From positions 1 through 41,015 of the forward strand of contig JAFZWN010000092.1 of the NCBI GenBank assembly GCA_017617295.1: a stretch of DNA of 41,015 nucleotides. Reading direction: 5' to 3'. The position numbers and the translations under genes are program-made. The notes below the pieces were generated by a model. It had not been told where the DNA came from. It saw only the letters and a list, made by a program, of their open reading frames with translations, and did not search any database. The first letter of the stretch is position 1; each line of letters starts with the position of its first letter. Shown in pieces: positions 15,488 through 24,331 of the stretch. The stretch is from Clostridiales bacterium (GTDB taxonomy: Bacteria; Bacillota; Clostridia; Saccharofermentanales; Saccharofermentanaceae).

Positions 15488-16918
15488 ATGGCAAAGACAC
15501 TTGAAGACATCAGGAAGATGATCGAAGACAACGGCATTGAGATGATCGATTTCAAGCTCACCGACGTTGACGGCAGATGGAGACACTTAAGTATCCCGGC
15601 CAAGAGACTCTCGGAGAGCACTATGGAACACGGCATCGGTTTTGACGGATCCAATTACGGATATGCTCCCGTAGAGAATTCCGACATGGTATTCGTACCC
15701 GTCCTCGATTCGGCTGTCATCGACCCTTATATGGAAGTTCCGACGATCTCCATGATCGGTGACGTAAAGGTCATCGAGCTTCCTAAGAACAAGCCTTTTG
15801 ACCAGTACCCCAGAAACGTTGCCATAAGAGCTCTCGAATATATGAAGGAGCTGGGCGTGGCTGACAGGATGGTGATCGGACCCGAGTACGAGTTCTATAT
15901 CTTTGACGACATCAGCTATAACGTCGAGTCACACAGCCTGTCGGCTGATATCTTTACTCCCCAGGCTCCCTGGGCGGCCGGAACGGAATATAACAACCAG
16001 GGCTATCAGATCGCTCACGGCAAAGGCTATCACACCTCTCTTCCCATGGATATACATAACGATCTGAGGTCACGGATGTGCCTTTCCATGGAGGAGTTCG
16101 GTATCGATGTAAAATACCATCACCATGAGGTCGGAGGCTGCGGCCAGATGGAGATCGAGGTGGAGCTCGGCGATATGTTAAAGCTCGCCGACGATACGAT
16201 GTCCGCCAAGTATGTCATCAAGAACGAGGCTGTCATGAGCGGCTGTACTGCCACGCTTATGCCCAAGCCTCTCGCAAACGAGGCCGGTAACGGCATGCAT
16301 GTTCATATGCTCCTCTTTAAGGACGGCAAGCCCGTCTTCTACGATGAAGAGGGTTATGGTCAGCTCAGTAAGGAAGCGCACTGGTTCATCGGGGGACTCC
16401 TGAAGCATGCGAGATCCCTCTGTGCCATAACGAATCCTTCCACCAATTCCTATAAGAGACTCGTTCCCGGATTCGAAGCACCCGTTACCATCGGCTATGC
16501 CACCAGTAACAGATCCGCGGTCGTCCGTATCCCCGCATACGCCAAGACGCCTGAGACGAAGAGATTCGAGCTCCGTAATCCCGACGCCACATGTAATCCC
16601 TATTATGCCTATGCGGCCATCCTTATGGCCGGATTGGACGGCATAAAGAATCAGATAGATCCTCAGAAGAACGGATGGGGTCCCTATGACTTCAATCTCT
16701 ATAAGCTCTCCGATGAGGAGAAGGCAAAGATCGAGAGCCTTCCTTCATCGCTTCACGAGGCCATAGAGGCGTTAGAGCAGGATCACGAATACCTGACAGC
16801 CGGAGGAGTCTTCCCGCAGAGACTCCTCGACCAGTTGATATCAAGAAGAAAGGCAGACAACAGTTACATCACCAAGCTCCCTCATCCCGCGGAGTTTGAA
16901 ATGTACTACGATCTGTAA
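15488..16918 (+). CDS. glnA: Glutamine synthetase, type I
   Basis: The 476-residue enzyme makes glutamine from glutamate, ammonia and ATP. DGSNYGYAPVENSDM (loop and substrate site), GPEYEFYIFD (metal ligands), HHEVGGCGQMEIE, NEAGNGMHVHMLL and KRLVPGFEAPV are all intact, and RFELRNPDATCNPYYAYAAIL closes the active site. At 476 residues it exceeds the ~444 of Bacillus GlnA, owing to an insertion after the first metal-binding segment like that of the GSI-beta type. At the site of GSI-beta adenylylation it reads NLYKLSDEE, so modification by adenylylation is not excluded. AAAGGAG precedes the ATG. The leader terminator points to nitrogen-dependent attenuation. Confidence 0.96.
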   Translation: MAKTLEDIRKMIEDNGIEMIDFKLTDVDGRWRHLSIPAKRLSESTMEHGIGFDGSNYGYAPVENSDMVFVPVLDSAVIDPYMEVPTISMIGDVKVIELPKNKPFDQYPRNVAIRALEYMKELGVADRMVIGPEYEFYIFDDISYNVESHSLSADIFTPQAPWAAGTEYNNQGYQIAHGKGYHTSLPMDIHNDLRSRMCLSMEEFGIDVKYHHHEVGGCGQMEIEVELGDMLKLADDTMSAKYVIKNEAVMSGCTATLMPKPLANEAGNGMHVHMLLFKDGKPVFYDEEGYGQLSKEAHWFIGGLLKHARSLCAITNPSTNSYKRLVPGFEAPVTIGYATSNRSAVVRIPAYAKTPETKRFELRNPDATCNPYYAYAAILMAGLDGIKNQIDPQKNGWGPYDFNLYKLSDEEKAKIESLPSSLHEAIEALEQDHEYLTAGGVFPQRLLDQLISRRKADNSYITKLPHPAEFEMYYDL

Positions 16919-16927
16919 GAGGAATCT

Positions 16928-18409
16928 ATGAGGATCAGAAAACTATCCGCACTATTTGCCCTGCTGTTCTGCTTCACGGCATTCTCCCCGTTTGCCCATG
17001 CCGACACGGACGACGCGGGCATAGAGGCTTTCGTCACGAGGCTCTATGACCTGGCGCTTCAAAGACAGCCCGACGAGGCGGGTCTTATGCAGTGGACGTC
17101 ACTTCTTTCCGAGCGTAAGGCAACAGGCATCTCCGTAGCTTACGGCTTTATCTACAGCCCCGAATACCAGAGCAGGAACATGAGCGACGAAGACTATACC
17201 GAGCTCATGTACCGTATGTTCTTCGGACGAGAGTCGGATCCGGAAGGCAAGGCATCCTGGCTTTCTGTATTGGATGCTCATCCCGGGGCAGAGGGCAGGG
17301 AAGAGCTGTTCTACGGCTTCGCTGCATCACAGGAGTTCTCCGATCTCTGCGCATCCTACGGGATAATCAGAGGCGATTATATCATCGGCAGGAACATGGA
17401 CAGTGTAAACGGCATCAATCTCTTCGTTGACAGGCTCTACCGTCTGGTCCTCGGAAGGGAATGCGATATGCCCGGCATGACCGACTGGACACGCTCCCTG
17501 GCAGGCGGTGAGATAACCGGAACGGGCGCGGCATACGGTTTCTTTTTCTCTCCCGAATATGAAGGCAGGAACAGGAGCAGCGAGGAGTATGTCGAAGACC
17601 TCTATAACGCTTTTATGGGCAGAGCTTCCGATGAAGCCGGCAGACAGGCGTGGCTCGGTGTTATCGCAGGCGGCGCCTCCCGCGAGGAAGTATTTAACGG
17701 CTTCGCGATGTCTTCGGAATTTGCCGCGATCTGCGAGAGTTACGGGATACTTAGAGGAGACCCGATAAGGATCTCCGGAGGACATGTCGTATGCATAGAT
17801 CCCGGCCATTCGAGCGTCGTGGCAAGCGGCGTCGTACCTCTGGGTCCCGGGTCCTCGACGACCAAGCTCGCCGACACATCGGGAACATACGGCAGATGGA
17901 GCCACACTCACGAGTATGAGCTTAATCTAGATATCGCGATCCTCTTAAGAGCCGAGCTCGAGAGCAGAGGCTACACCGTCGTCATGACCAGAGAAGACAA
18001 TAATACTCCCGTTGACTGCGTCACCAGAGCCCGCATCGCAAACGAGAATGCCGAGCTCTCGGTAAGGCTTCACGCCGATGCCCTGGATAATTCATCCGCC
18101 AACGGAGCCGTTGCCATCTGTATAACTGATCATAATCCCTGGAATCCGCAGACCTATTCCGGATCGCGCCTTCTGGCCGACAGCCTGATAAGCGAATACT
18201 GCAGCGCCACGGGAATAAGGAACAGAGGCGTCTCCGAACAGGATGACATGACCGGAAACAACTGGAGCACCGTTCCATGTGTCCTTTTCGAGATGGGATT
18301 CATGACTAATTACAGCGACGACATGAACATGAACGATCCATCTTTCAGAACGCGCATGGTGACGGGTCTGGCTAACGGCATCGACAGATATTTTGAGAAC
18401 GCTTCTTAA
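16928..18409 (+). CDS. Secreted N-acetylmuramoyl-L-alanine amidase with DUF4214 repeats
   Basis: The 493-residue protein begins with a signal peptide (residues 1-25, ending AHA). Residues ~30-275 are DUF4214 repeats, seen as recurrent YxLxLxRxxDxxG and FxxSxEF segments (for example LYDLALQRQPDEAG and LYRLVLGRECDMPG). Residues ~284-490 are a zinc-dependent Amidase_3 domain: VCIDPGHSS (His294), HTHEYELNLDIA (Glu331), SVRLHADA (His382), and the catalytic glutamate in VLFEMGFMTN. It should cut the amide link between muramic acid and peptide in the cell wall. It starts 9 bases after glnA and is probably cotranscribed with it, an odd partner. Confidence 0.9.
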   Translation: MRIRKLSALFALLFCFTAFSPFAHADTDDAGIEAFVTRLYDLALQRQPDEAGLMQWTSLLSERKATGISVAYGFIYSPEYQSRNMSDEDYTELMYRMFFGRESDPEGKASWLSVLDAHPGAEGREELFYGFAASQEFSDLCASYGIIRGDYIIGRNMDSVNGINLFVDRLYRLVLGRECDMPGMTDWTRSLAGGEITGTGAAYGFFFSPEYEGRNRSSEEYVEDLYNAFMGRASDEAGRQAWLGVIAGGASREEVFNGFAMSSEFAAICESYGILRGDPIRISGGHVVCIDPGHSSVVASGVVPLGPGSSTTKLADTSGTYGRWSHTHEYELNLDIAILLRAELESRGYTVVMTREDNNTPVDCVTRARIANENAELSVRLHADALDNSSANGAVAICITDHNPWNPQTYSGSRLLADSLISEYCSATGIRNRGVSEQDDMTGNNWSTVPCVLFEMGFMTNYSDDMNMNDPSFRTRMVTGLANGIDRYFENAS

Positions 18410-18449
18410 GGGATATATCCTTCCCGTTGACAAAAAAGTTGATCAGGGG

Positions 18450-18474
18450 GCGTCACCGAATCATTCGGTGACGC
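18450..18474. terminator. Hairpin at the converging ends of the amidase and a membrane-protein gene
   Basis: GCGTCACCGAA and TTCGGTGACGC form a perfect 11-bp stem with loop TCA. On the minus strand that loop is the TGA stop codon of the next gene. A T-run on the minus strand lies about 12 bases after the stem (near 18432-18437), so it may terminate that transcript imperfectly. Confidence 0.6.
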
Positions 18475-18907
18475 TCTCGTTGTATTTAACGAAACTTCCC
18501 TCGGAAAAATAATATGAGACGGCACGGGTACCGTTCGTCTCCGTTACGTAAACGGTGAAGTCGGAGTCATTTTGATATACCACGCTGTATGAATAAGAAG
18601 CATAACCGGTAAGCAATGTCGAAGCTCCCGAAGGGGCGGGATCTCCCGCACTTAAGCCTTCCGCGGCGGAGGAATATACCGCTTCGACGGCGGTCTCGTC
18701 ATCGGATGAAGAGTTCTCTACAGATACCGAATAGACGATATATGTGTTGTCCGGCGAGGGGAAGACTTCTGTCACTGTCCTGGTGGTCTTATTGGAAAGG
18801 AAGAATATCCCTGCCATTATGATCAGGGGCAGAAGGGGAACTGCTATCATGATGAGCGATCCCGTTATCAGGGCTTTGGTGTTATGTACGGATCTGTTTT
18901 TCTGCAT
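18461..18907 (-). CDS. Small membrane-anchored protein of unknown function
   Basis: The protein has 148 residues from the ATG at 18907 (AAAGGA about 12 bases upstream; a longer frame exists but lacks this site). Residues ~10-37 (TKALITGSLIMIAVPLLPLI and IMAGIFFLS) form one membrane anchor, with the rest outside: a Ser/Glu-rich linker and a region with SPDNTYIVYSVSV and DFTVYVTETNGTRAVSYYF, which looks beta-rich. I do not recognise a family. It is divergent from the next membrane-protein gene. Confidence 0.72.
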   Translation of the reverse strand: MQKNRSVHNTKALITGSLIMIAVPLLPLIIMAGIFFLSNKTTRTVTEVFPSPDNTYIVYSVSVENSSSDDETAVEAVYSSAAEGLSAGDPAPSGASTLLTGYASYSYSVVYQNDSDFTVYVTETNGTRAVSYYFSEGSFVKYNESVTE

Positions 18908-18970
18908 GTTTCTTACTGTTCCTTTCGGGCTATTTCTGGATTGTACCATATTCGACGCGTCGGGGATAAG

Positions 18971-18979
18971 TGATATAAT
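18971..18979 (+). promoter_or_regulatory. Extended -10 promoter element for the following gene
   Basis: TGATATAAT combines a TGn extension with consensus TATAAT, about 48 bases before the ATG at 19028. The -35 is poor (TTCGAC, 17 bases upstream), as is common with extended -10 promoters. Confidence 0.5.
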
Positions 18980-19027
18980 GACAGAGAATAAGAGCCTAAA
19001 AGGAGTTTTGGGAAAGGGAGGATCAGT

Positions 19028-19504
19028 ATGGGAAACGCTGCCAATAACGGACATTTTTTCAAGAGTTCATTCGATCTGGATGATGTGACTGTTTCAGAGA
19101 TAGTCGGAAAATATCTTAAGACCGTTATCTTCACATCCGTTATCTGGATGATCCTGATGGGAGGCCTGATCGGTTACTGCATCTGCTTATCGTCCGGCGG
19201 ATTATTGTCCACTCTGGGAGGCATCATCGGAGGTGTTGCCGAGATCATCATGACCCTGCGCATCATCACGGCTCTTCTTTCTGCCGGAAAGGCATCCAAA
19301 AGGAACTTTACCTGGATCAGGGGAATGGTCACCGGATACAGGTTCGGCCTTAACGGCAAGATCCCTTTCCTGGGAGTTCATATCGACAGTTCGTATCTTT
19401 GCAATAAGTGGGCCAACCCCTTCTGCAGACCCGGCTCGGTAGTCTATTTCCTGGTCGTCGGTAATTCCGAGCATTCGGCACAGAATATCCTGGTCAAGAT
19501 GTGA
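19028..19504 (+). CDS. Small membrane protein of unknown function
   Basis: The 158-residue protein has two hydrophobic segments, about residues 32-54 (TVIFTSVIWMILMGGLIGYC) and 57-88 (including GGLLSTLGGIIGGVAEIIMT), followed by a soluble tail with four scattered cysteines (two in CNKWANPFC). GGGAGG lies at a good distance before the ATG. No family is recognised. It points toward the inverted-repeat array at 19675. Confidence 0.68.
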   Translation: MGNAANNGHFFKSSFDLDDVTVSEIVGKYLKTVIFTSVIWMILMGGLIGYCICLSSGGLLSTLGGIIGGVAEIIMTLRIITALLSAGKASKRNFTWIRGMVTGYRFGLNGKIPFLGVHIDSSYLCNKWANPFCRPGSVVYFLVVGNSEHSAQNILVKM

Positions 19505-19674
19505 TCTGCAGCCTTACCCGATAGCTGATCACTGCCCCTTAACGGGGGATCTTATCAATGACCATTTTGCATTTCGTGTTGCAAAAAGCCTGTTTTTCAG
19601 ATCTGGAAGAAACAGCCGCCCCCGGCTCATCTGCCGTGGCCGGGTATACAGTTACCACTTTGTTTTGATTCATA
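19505..19674. other. Non-coding gap before the repeat array
   Basis: No credible gene is visible. It holds two small stems, CCCC-TTAAC-GGGG and TTTTGCA-TTTCGTGT-TGCAAAA (about 19573-19594), which may end transcription of the preceding gene. The longer open frames here and in the array run through the palindromes and look accidental. Confidence 0.5.
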
Positions 19675-19891
19675 ATATACGGGAAGATCTAAACTTGTAT
19701 TTTTCCGTATATAGATCCGGTTTCAAAAGCCATAATTATATACGGGAAAATATAATAGTTCATTATTCCGTATATATCATTCCAAGAATTATATACGGAA
19801 ACCATGTATTAAGGCATTTCCCGTATATATCAACGAAGAAAAACCTGGTAACAATATACGGAATCCTCTGATTTTATAACATTCCGTATAT
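19675..19891. repeat. Array of four 38-bp spaced inverted repeats
   Basis: Four units occupy 19675-19712, 19738-19775, 19791-19828 and 19854-19891. Each has a left arm ATATACGG(G)AA and a right arm TTC(C)CGTATAT around a 17- or 18-base interior. Every unit is exactly 38 bp although the interiors share no sequence. Unit starts are 63, 53 and 63 bp apart, so the steps differ by one helical turn. No T-runs follow, so these are not terminators. The array sits between convergent genes. Confidence 0.9.
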
Positions 19892-19947
19892 GTGCATGAA
19901 AAAACGATGACCGGCTTAAATCTAATATACAGATCCGTCATGGCACG

Positions 19948-19976
19948 AAAAAGGGCTGCCCGCGAAGGCAGCCCCT
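19948..19976 (-). terminator. Terminator of the zinc-ribbon lectin gene
   Basis: On the minus strand GGGGCTGCC, loop TTCGCG and GGCAGCCC form a strong stem followed by TTTTT. It lies about 30 bases beyond the stop codon at 20008. Confidence 0.88.
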
Positions 19977-20007
19977 TTCCTGTGACCTGTATCAAAGATC
20001 TTTACGA

Positions 20008-21250
20008 TCAGCCTCCGTAGTTAAACGAAGCTATGTCGATCACCGTTCCGGAGCTGTCGATCGTTCCGGAATATGTCTGCGACTGACCGCCGACGGTGAT
20101 CCTTACGATATAGTTGGTCGTACCCTCGGATCTGTCGGAATAATCCTTGATCCGTACCATATAGGTTCCTCCCGCCGGAGCGGAGAAATAGACGTTCTCG
20201 ACGGGGTTATCCATCATGTTGCCGCCTGCGTTGGCGTCGATGTCGAGATTACCGCCCTGAGCGTCTCTGTTGCCGTAGTAGATCTCGGACCCGTCAGGTG
20301 TGAATACATGGAGGTCGAGGTCATCCTGGCTGTCCCAGAGCATGGAGATCGTGATCTCTCCTTCTCCTGCTTCAAGGGAATTGAGGACATCATCAAGGGT
20401 GTTCTCGTCAGGCGTATTTCCGGTGTTGCCGCCGTATACGAAGGATGTGATATCGATCGTCGTTCCGGAGCTGTCGATCGTTCCGGTGAATGTCTGCGAC
20501 TGGCCGCCTACGGTGATCCTTACGATATAGTTCGTCGTGCCCTCGGATCTGTCGGAATAGTCCTTGATCTTAACGATATAGGTTCCGTTCTCGGGGGTGG
20601 CGAAGAAGACGTTCTCGACGGGGTTATCCATCATGTTGCCGCCTGCGTTGGCGTCGATATCGAGATTACCGCCCTGTGCCTCTCTGTTGCCGTAATAGAT
20701 CTCGGAGCCGTCAGGTGTGAATACATGGAGGTCGAGGTCATCCTGGCTGTCCCAGAGCATGGAGATCGTGATCTCGCCTTCTCCTGCTTCGAGGGAATTG
20801 AGGACATCATCAAGAGTGTTCTCGTCGACGGGGGCATCGGTTCCGCCCGTATACTCGAAGCCGCCTATCTCGATACTGGTGGTCGTGCCGTCGATCGTTC
20901 CGTTGAACGTCTGCGATTCGCCGCCGATCGTGATACGGATGATGAAGCTCGTCACGCCGTCGGATCTGTCACAGTAATCATCAACATAGATCCAGTACTG
21001 ACCGTTATAAGGAGACTCAAAGTAGATGTTCTCGACGGGGTTATCCATCATGTTGGACGATGTGTTGGCATCAACGTCGAGAGTACCGTTCTGGGCTGAT
21101 CTGTTGCCGTAATAGATCTCGGAACCGTCAGGTGTGAATACGTGAAGGTCGAGGTCATCCTGGCTGTCCCAGAGAAGCGAGATAGTGATATCGCCGGATC
21201 CCGCATTGAGAGAGCTCAGGATCTGGTCGAGCATGGCTTCGCTCAGGACT
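20008..21250 (-). repeat. Three in-frame 417-bp tandem repeats within the lectin gene
   Basis: The segment TGAATACRTG of the WDSQDDLDLHVFTPDG coding region recurs at 20301, 20718 and 21135, exactly 417 bp (139 codons) apart. The copies at 20301 and 20718 are nearly identical over long stretches and the one at 21135 is more diverged, so the last duplication is recent. Such repeats can expand or contract by recombination. Confidence 0.85.
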
Positions 21251-24156
21251 CCGTCCGTAGCGCCTTCGAGGACCGTATCCCACTCGATATAGAATCCTCT
21301 GTGGTATTCACAGTCGTCATTGTAGGTAAAGCCCCACTGCATGTCGTTGTACATAAATCCGAACAGCTCGGTCTCGTCGTAGTTAAGAGGCTGCTCTTCA
21401 CAGATGTTGGTGTAATCGACAGGTTCGCCCGTTACCCAGCCCCAGTCGGTGGACCCGTTTACGAGACCGATCCATCCGAAAGTCTCCGGGAATCTGCTCT
21501 GCAGGAACTGCTGCTCGGCTTCATCGTTGATGGCAACCAGATGTCCGCCCATGGATTCGGCGAAGAACCTGGCCTGTGTCCACGATATATCCGTGTCGAT
21601 AAATGCGTAGGTGTGACCCGTATAAGAAGTCTGGGCTACTCCCGTGGCACCCGAATAATCGAATTCGAGAATGTCGATGGTCGTTCCGGTACCGTCGATC
21701 GTACCCATGAACAGCTGAGACTCGCCGTCTATCGTGACTCTTACGAAATAGTTCGTCGACGTTTCTTCCGATCTCTCGCAGTAGTTATGGATATAGATCC
21801 TGTAGTGACCGTTTGAAGGCACGGCGAAATAGGTATTCTCGATAGGCTCCAGAGTACGTTCGCCGCCTGCATTGGCATCGTGGTCGAGAACGCCTCCGCC
21901 GGCAGTCTTGTTGCCGTAATAGATGTGAGACTCGTCGGGGGTGATTAGATGGAGATCGATATCATCCCAGGTATCCCATGTGAGGGAGACGGTGATGTCG
22001 CCGCTTCCGACACCGTATGTGGTGACGAGGGTATCCATATATTCTTCAGTGTAGGTTATAGTCGTCTGCGTATACGAACCTTCATAATCGAATTCGTAAA
22101 CGAGGACCTCGGTTGATGTCGTATCGATATCCCCCTCGAACTCCTGGACCTCTCCACCGATCGTGACCCTTACGATCCAGTGCGTCTCATCCTCGGTACG
22201 GTCTCTGTAGTTACGGAGATAGACCTTATAATGTCCGTTCTGAGGAGCCGGGAAGTAGATGTTCTCGATGGGGGTATCAGTGAGATCATAGGATCTCGCG
22301 TTCATGTCAACGTCGAGCGTTCCGCCGTCTGCAGTTCTGTTGCCGTAGTAGATGCGGTTGCCGTTCGGTGTTATTACATGAAGATCAAGGTCATCGTATG
22401 TGCCCCAGATGGCAGATACGGTGATCTCGCCGGAGCCTGCGTTACAGACCTCGATCTGCTCGGTGAGGATCGTTGATGTAACGTGTGTCTCGACTTCTTC
22501 GATCTCGATCTCTTCGCCGATGATTATGTTTCTGGTGTTGCTGATGTCTTCCGCTCCGATGGGAGGAAGCCACTCGACGATGGGACGGCATACGGGTTCG
22601 GGAACGATATTGCCGCTCTCGACTTCGGGCGGAGTAAGGAGACCGTCGTCATCCTTGTCGCCTCTGGTGATCGTGAAGCCGCCTACGGAATCGAGGATGA
22701 ACCATGACGTGAAGCTCGTCCTGTGGAATGTCATGCTGACTTCGGTGGTCGTTCTCGTATGAGTCGACATGGAGATCGTCGAACCGCCCGAACTTACGAT
22801 GCCTTCCATCTCATCCTGATTGATCGTGATGCTGTCGGTGCTGCTCATTACGAAAGTCGAACATCTGGATCCTACATCGATAAGGATGTCGGTGTTCTCG
22901 ATCGTCGTGGCGCCGGGCTTGGGCTCGGTGCTCAGCTGGCGGACACTTCGGGGCTGTCCGTCGTAAGTGATGGTATCGTCACCGTTGATGACTTCACCGG
23001 ACAGGAATACGACATTGCTGAAGCAGACGGAAGTCTGTTCGACCACGGAGTTCCACTCCTCGTAGTTCGTGGCTCTGCCGTTATATACCTGCTGGAGCTG
23101 TCTTATCCTGGTAAGGCATACGGAGGAATCGGCGTTGATCTGCTCACCCAAAACGGCGCACTGTTCGATGCTCTCGTCGGCGGGAAGGACTTCTGAAACG
23201 TTATCCTCGTCGCCGCCTCCGGCCGCATTTACAAAACGTCCCGCTATAAGGTTTCTGAGGAAGCTTCCGCCTGAAGCGGGCTTGAGCCTGTCGGCATCGC
23301 CGTTCTCGGAAAGTGTTTCCGCCATGGTCTGCATATCCTCGGAAACTTCTCCCGTAGCTTCCCATGCGGCGATACATTCCTTGAAAAGACGCTCCGTCTC
23401 TTCGGGATCCGCCGTGGCGAGGTCGGTCTCGAGAAGCCTCTCGGTCAGTATCCTGGCATAGAGATAGCTCTGTGCGCCGAGCGATGTCATATCGCAGAGA
23501 TCCCCGTAGGAATCCTTTGCTTCCTTTGTCTTTTTCTTATCCTGCCAGATGAAGAAGCCTCCGACTCCTACAGCAACTGCCAGAACGGCTGCAACCGCGG
23601 GGATTATCCAGAGCTTTTTCTTCTTGCCTGTCTTGGCGGGTTTTTCTTTCCCGGCTTTTGCGGGCTTGGGAGCCTTCTCCTTTTTGGCCTTTGCGGGAGC
23701 CTGCTGAACAGGTTGTGCCTGCGCTATAGGAGCAGGTGCAGGTGCCGGTGCTGCGGGTGCGGGAGCCGCGGGAGCGGGTGCAACAGCAGGAGCTTCGTAA
23801 GCCGCGGCCTGTACCGGAGCGGGCTGCCCGGGCATCGATTGTACGGGCTGAGCCTGGACTTCGGGCATTACCGGAGCCGGCGGTGCCGGATCAGGCTGCA
23901 CCGGGGCGGCTTCATATACTGCGGGTGCCGGGGGGGCAGGATCGGTCACGGGGACCTGGGGTTCGGGTGCAGGTTGTTCGTAGGTTACGGGTACTTCCTG
24001 CGGTGCCGGTACTTCAGGTGCCGCACCGGTAAATTCCGGCTGTACAGGTTCCGGATCCTGGCTTGGCACGACGGGAGCAGCGGCGATCGGTGTTCCGCAT
24101 CCTGAACAGAATCTTGTCCCGGGTGCGATCTCATTTCCGCAATTACTGCAAAACAT
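20008..24156 (-). CDS. Zinc-ribbon membrane protein with DUF2135-like repeats and a C-type lectin domain
   Basis: The protein has 1382 residues. A double CxxC zinc ribbon (Cys3, 6, 17, 20) is followed by a Pro/Ala-rich linker (about 21-150), a Lys-rich stretch and one membrane helix (about 182-204), so the ribbon is cytoplasmic and the rest external. Five repeats of a DUF2135/YfaP-like domain (WDxxDDLDLHVxTPxGxxIYYGN) start near 572, 715, 980, 1118 and 1257. A C-type lectin domain (about 845-962: SWTQARFFAESMGGHLVAIN ... FGWIGL) lies between repeats two and three. The ATG at 24156 follows AGGAGG by 7 bases; a TTG two codons upstream touches that site. A surface binding or adhesion role is inferred. 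Confidence 0.85.
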   Translation of the reverse strand: MFCSNCGNEIAPGTRFCSGCGTPIAAAPVVPSQDPEPVQPEFTGAAPEVPAPQEVPVTYEQPAPEPQVPVTDPAPPAPAVYEAAPVQPDPAPPAPVMPEVQAQPVQSMPGQPAPVQAAAYEAPAVAPAPAAPAPAAPAPAPAPIAQAQPVQQAPAKAKKEKAPKPAKAGKEKPAKTGKKKKLWIIPAVAAVLAVAVGVGGFFIWQDKKKTKEAKDSYGDLCDMTSLGAQSYLYARILTERLLETDLATADPEETERLFKECIAAWEATGEVSEDMQTMAETLSENGDADRLKPASGGSFLRNLIAGRFVNAAGGGDEDNVSEVLPADESIEQCAVLGEQINADSSVCLTRIRQLQQVYNGRATNYEEWNSVVEQTSVCFSNVVFLSGEVINGDDTITYDGQPRSVRQLSTEPKPGATTIENTDILIDVGSRCSTFVMSSTDSITINQDEMEGIVSSGGSTISMSTHTRTTTEVSMTFHRTSFTSWFILDSVGGFTITRGDKDDDGLLTPPEVESGNIVPEPVCRPIVEWLPPIGAEDISNTRNIIIGEEIEIEEVETHVTSTILTEQIEVCNAGSGEITVSAIWGTYDDLDLHVITPNGNRIYYGNRTADGGTLDVDMNARSYDLTDTPIENIYFPAPQNGHYKVYLRNYRDRTEDETHWIVRVTIGGEVQEFEGDIDTTSTEVLVYEFDYEGSYTQTTITYTEEYMDTLVTTYGVGSGDITVSLTWDTWDDIDLHLITPDESHIYYGNKTAGGGVLDHDANAGGERTLEPIENTYFAVPSNGHYRIYIHNYCERSEETSTNYFVRVTIDGESQLFMGTIDGTGTTIDILEFDYSGATGVAQTSYTGHTYAFIDTDISWTQARFFAESMGGHLVAINDEAEQQFLQSRFPETFGWIGLVNGSTDWGWVTGEPVDYTNICEEQPLNYDETELFGFMYNDMQWGFTYNDDCEYHRGFYIEWDTVLEGATDGVLSEAMLDQILSSLNAGSGDITISLLWDSQDDLDLHVFTPDGSEIYYGNRSAQNGTLDVDANTSSNMMDNPVENIYFESPYNGQYWIYVDDYCDRSDGVTSFIIRITIGGESQTFNGTIDGTTTSIEIGGFEYTGGTDAPVDENTLDDVLNSLEAGEGEITISMLWDSQDDLDLHVFTPDGSEIYYGNREAQGGNLDIDANAGGNMMDNPVENVFFATPENGTYIVKIKDYSDRSEGTTNYIVRITVGGQSQTFTGTIDSSGTTIDITSFVYGGNTGNTPDENTLDDVLNSLEAGEGEITISMLWDSQDDLDLHVFTPDGSEIYYGNRDAQGGNLDIDANAGGNMMDNPVENVYFSAPAGGTYMVRIKDYSDRSEGTTNYIVRITVGGQSQTYSGTIDSSGTVIDIASFNYGG

Positions 24157-24261
24157 GTGCAATCCTCCTTTTCCCTAATGTTAAATAGACTTGTACAACT
24201 TAATTATATTTTGCGAATATGTCCTATCTGTTAAGAGCCGGACCGATATGGGAATTGTCAC

Positions 24262-24300
24262 GGACAAAATTGTCCCGATTTGGGACAAAGATGATATAAT
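24262..24300 (+). promoter_or_regulatory. Promoter and operator of the HTH gene
   Basis: GGACAA-AA-TTGTCC (24262-24275) is a perfect dyad and GGGACAAA follows at 24282-24289, giving three half-sites just upstream of a consensus TATAAT (24295-24300). A TTGTCC serves as a possible -35 (19-base spacing). This is the expected layout for autoregulation by the HTH protein encoded next. The divergent lectin gene has a possible -10 at 24208-24203. Confidence 0.6.
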
Positions 24301-24331
24301 CAAGACAAACCGGATAAAGATGAGGTGCCTT

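Noticed and set aside
19665..19871. 68-codon open frame across the 38-bp repeats
   Set aside because: It is generated by the AT-rich palindromes, lacks a ribosome binding site and encodes no recognisable protein.
20308..21099. 263-codon + strand frame opposite the lectin-gene repeats
   Set aside because: It mirrors the 417-bp repeats of the real gene and has no start signal.
24191..24331. Longer start for the HTH gene
   Set aside because: The frame is open upstream but would cross the promoter and operator; the ATG at 24332 has the ribosome binding site.
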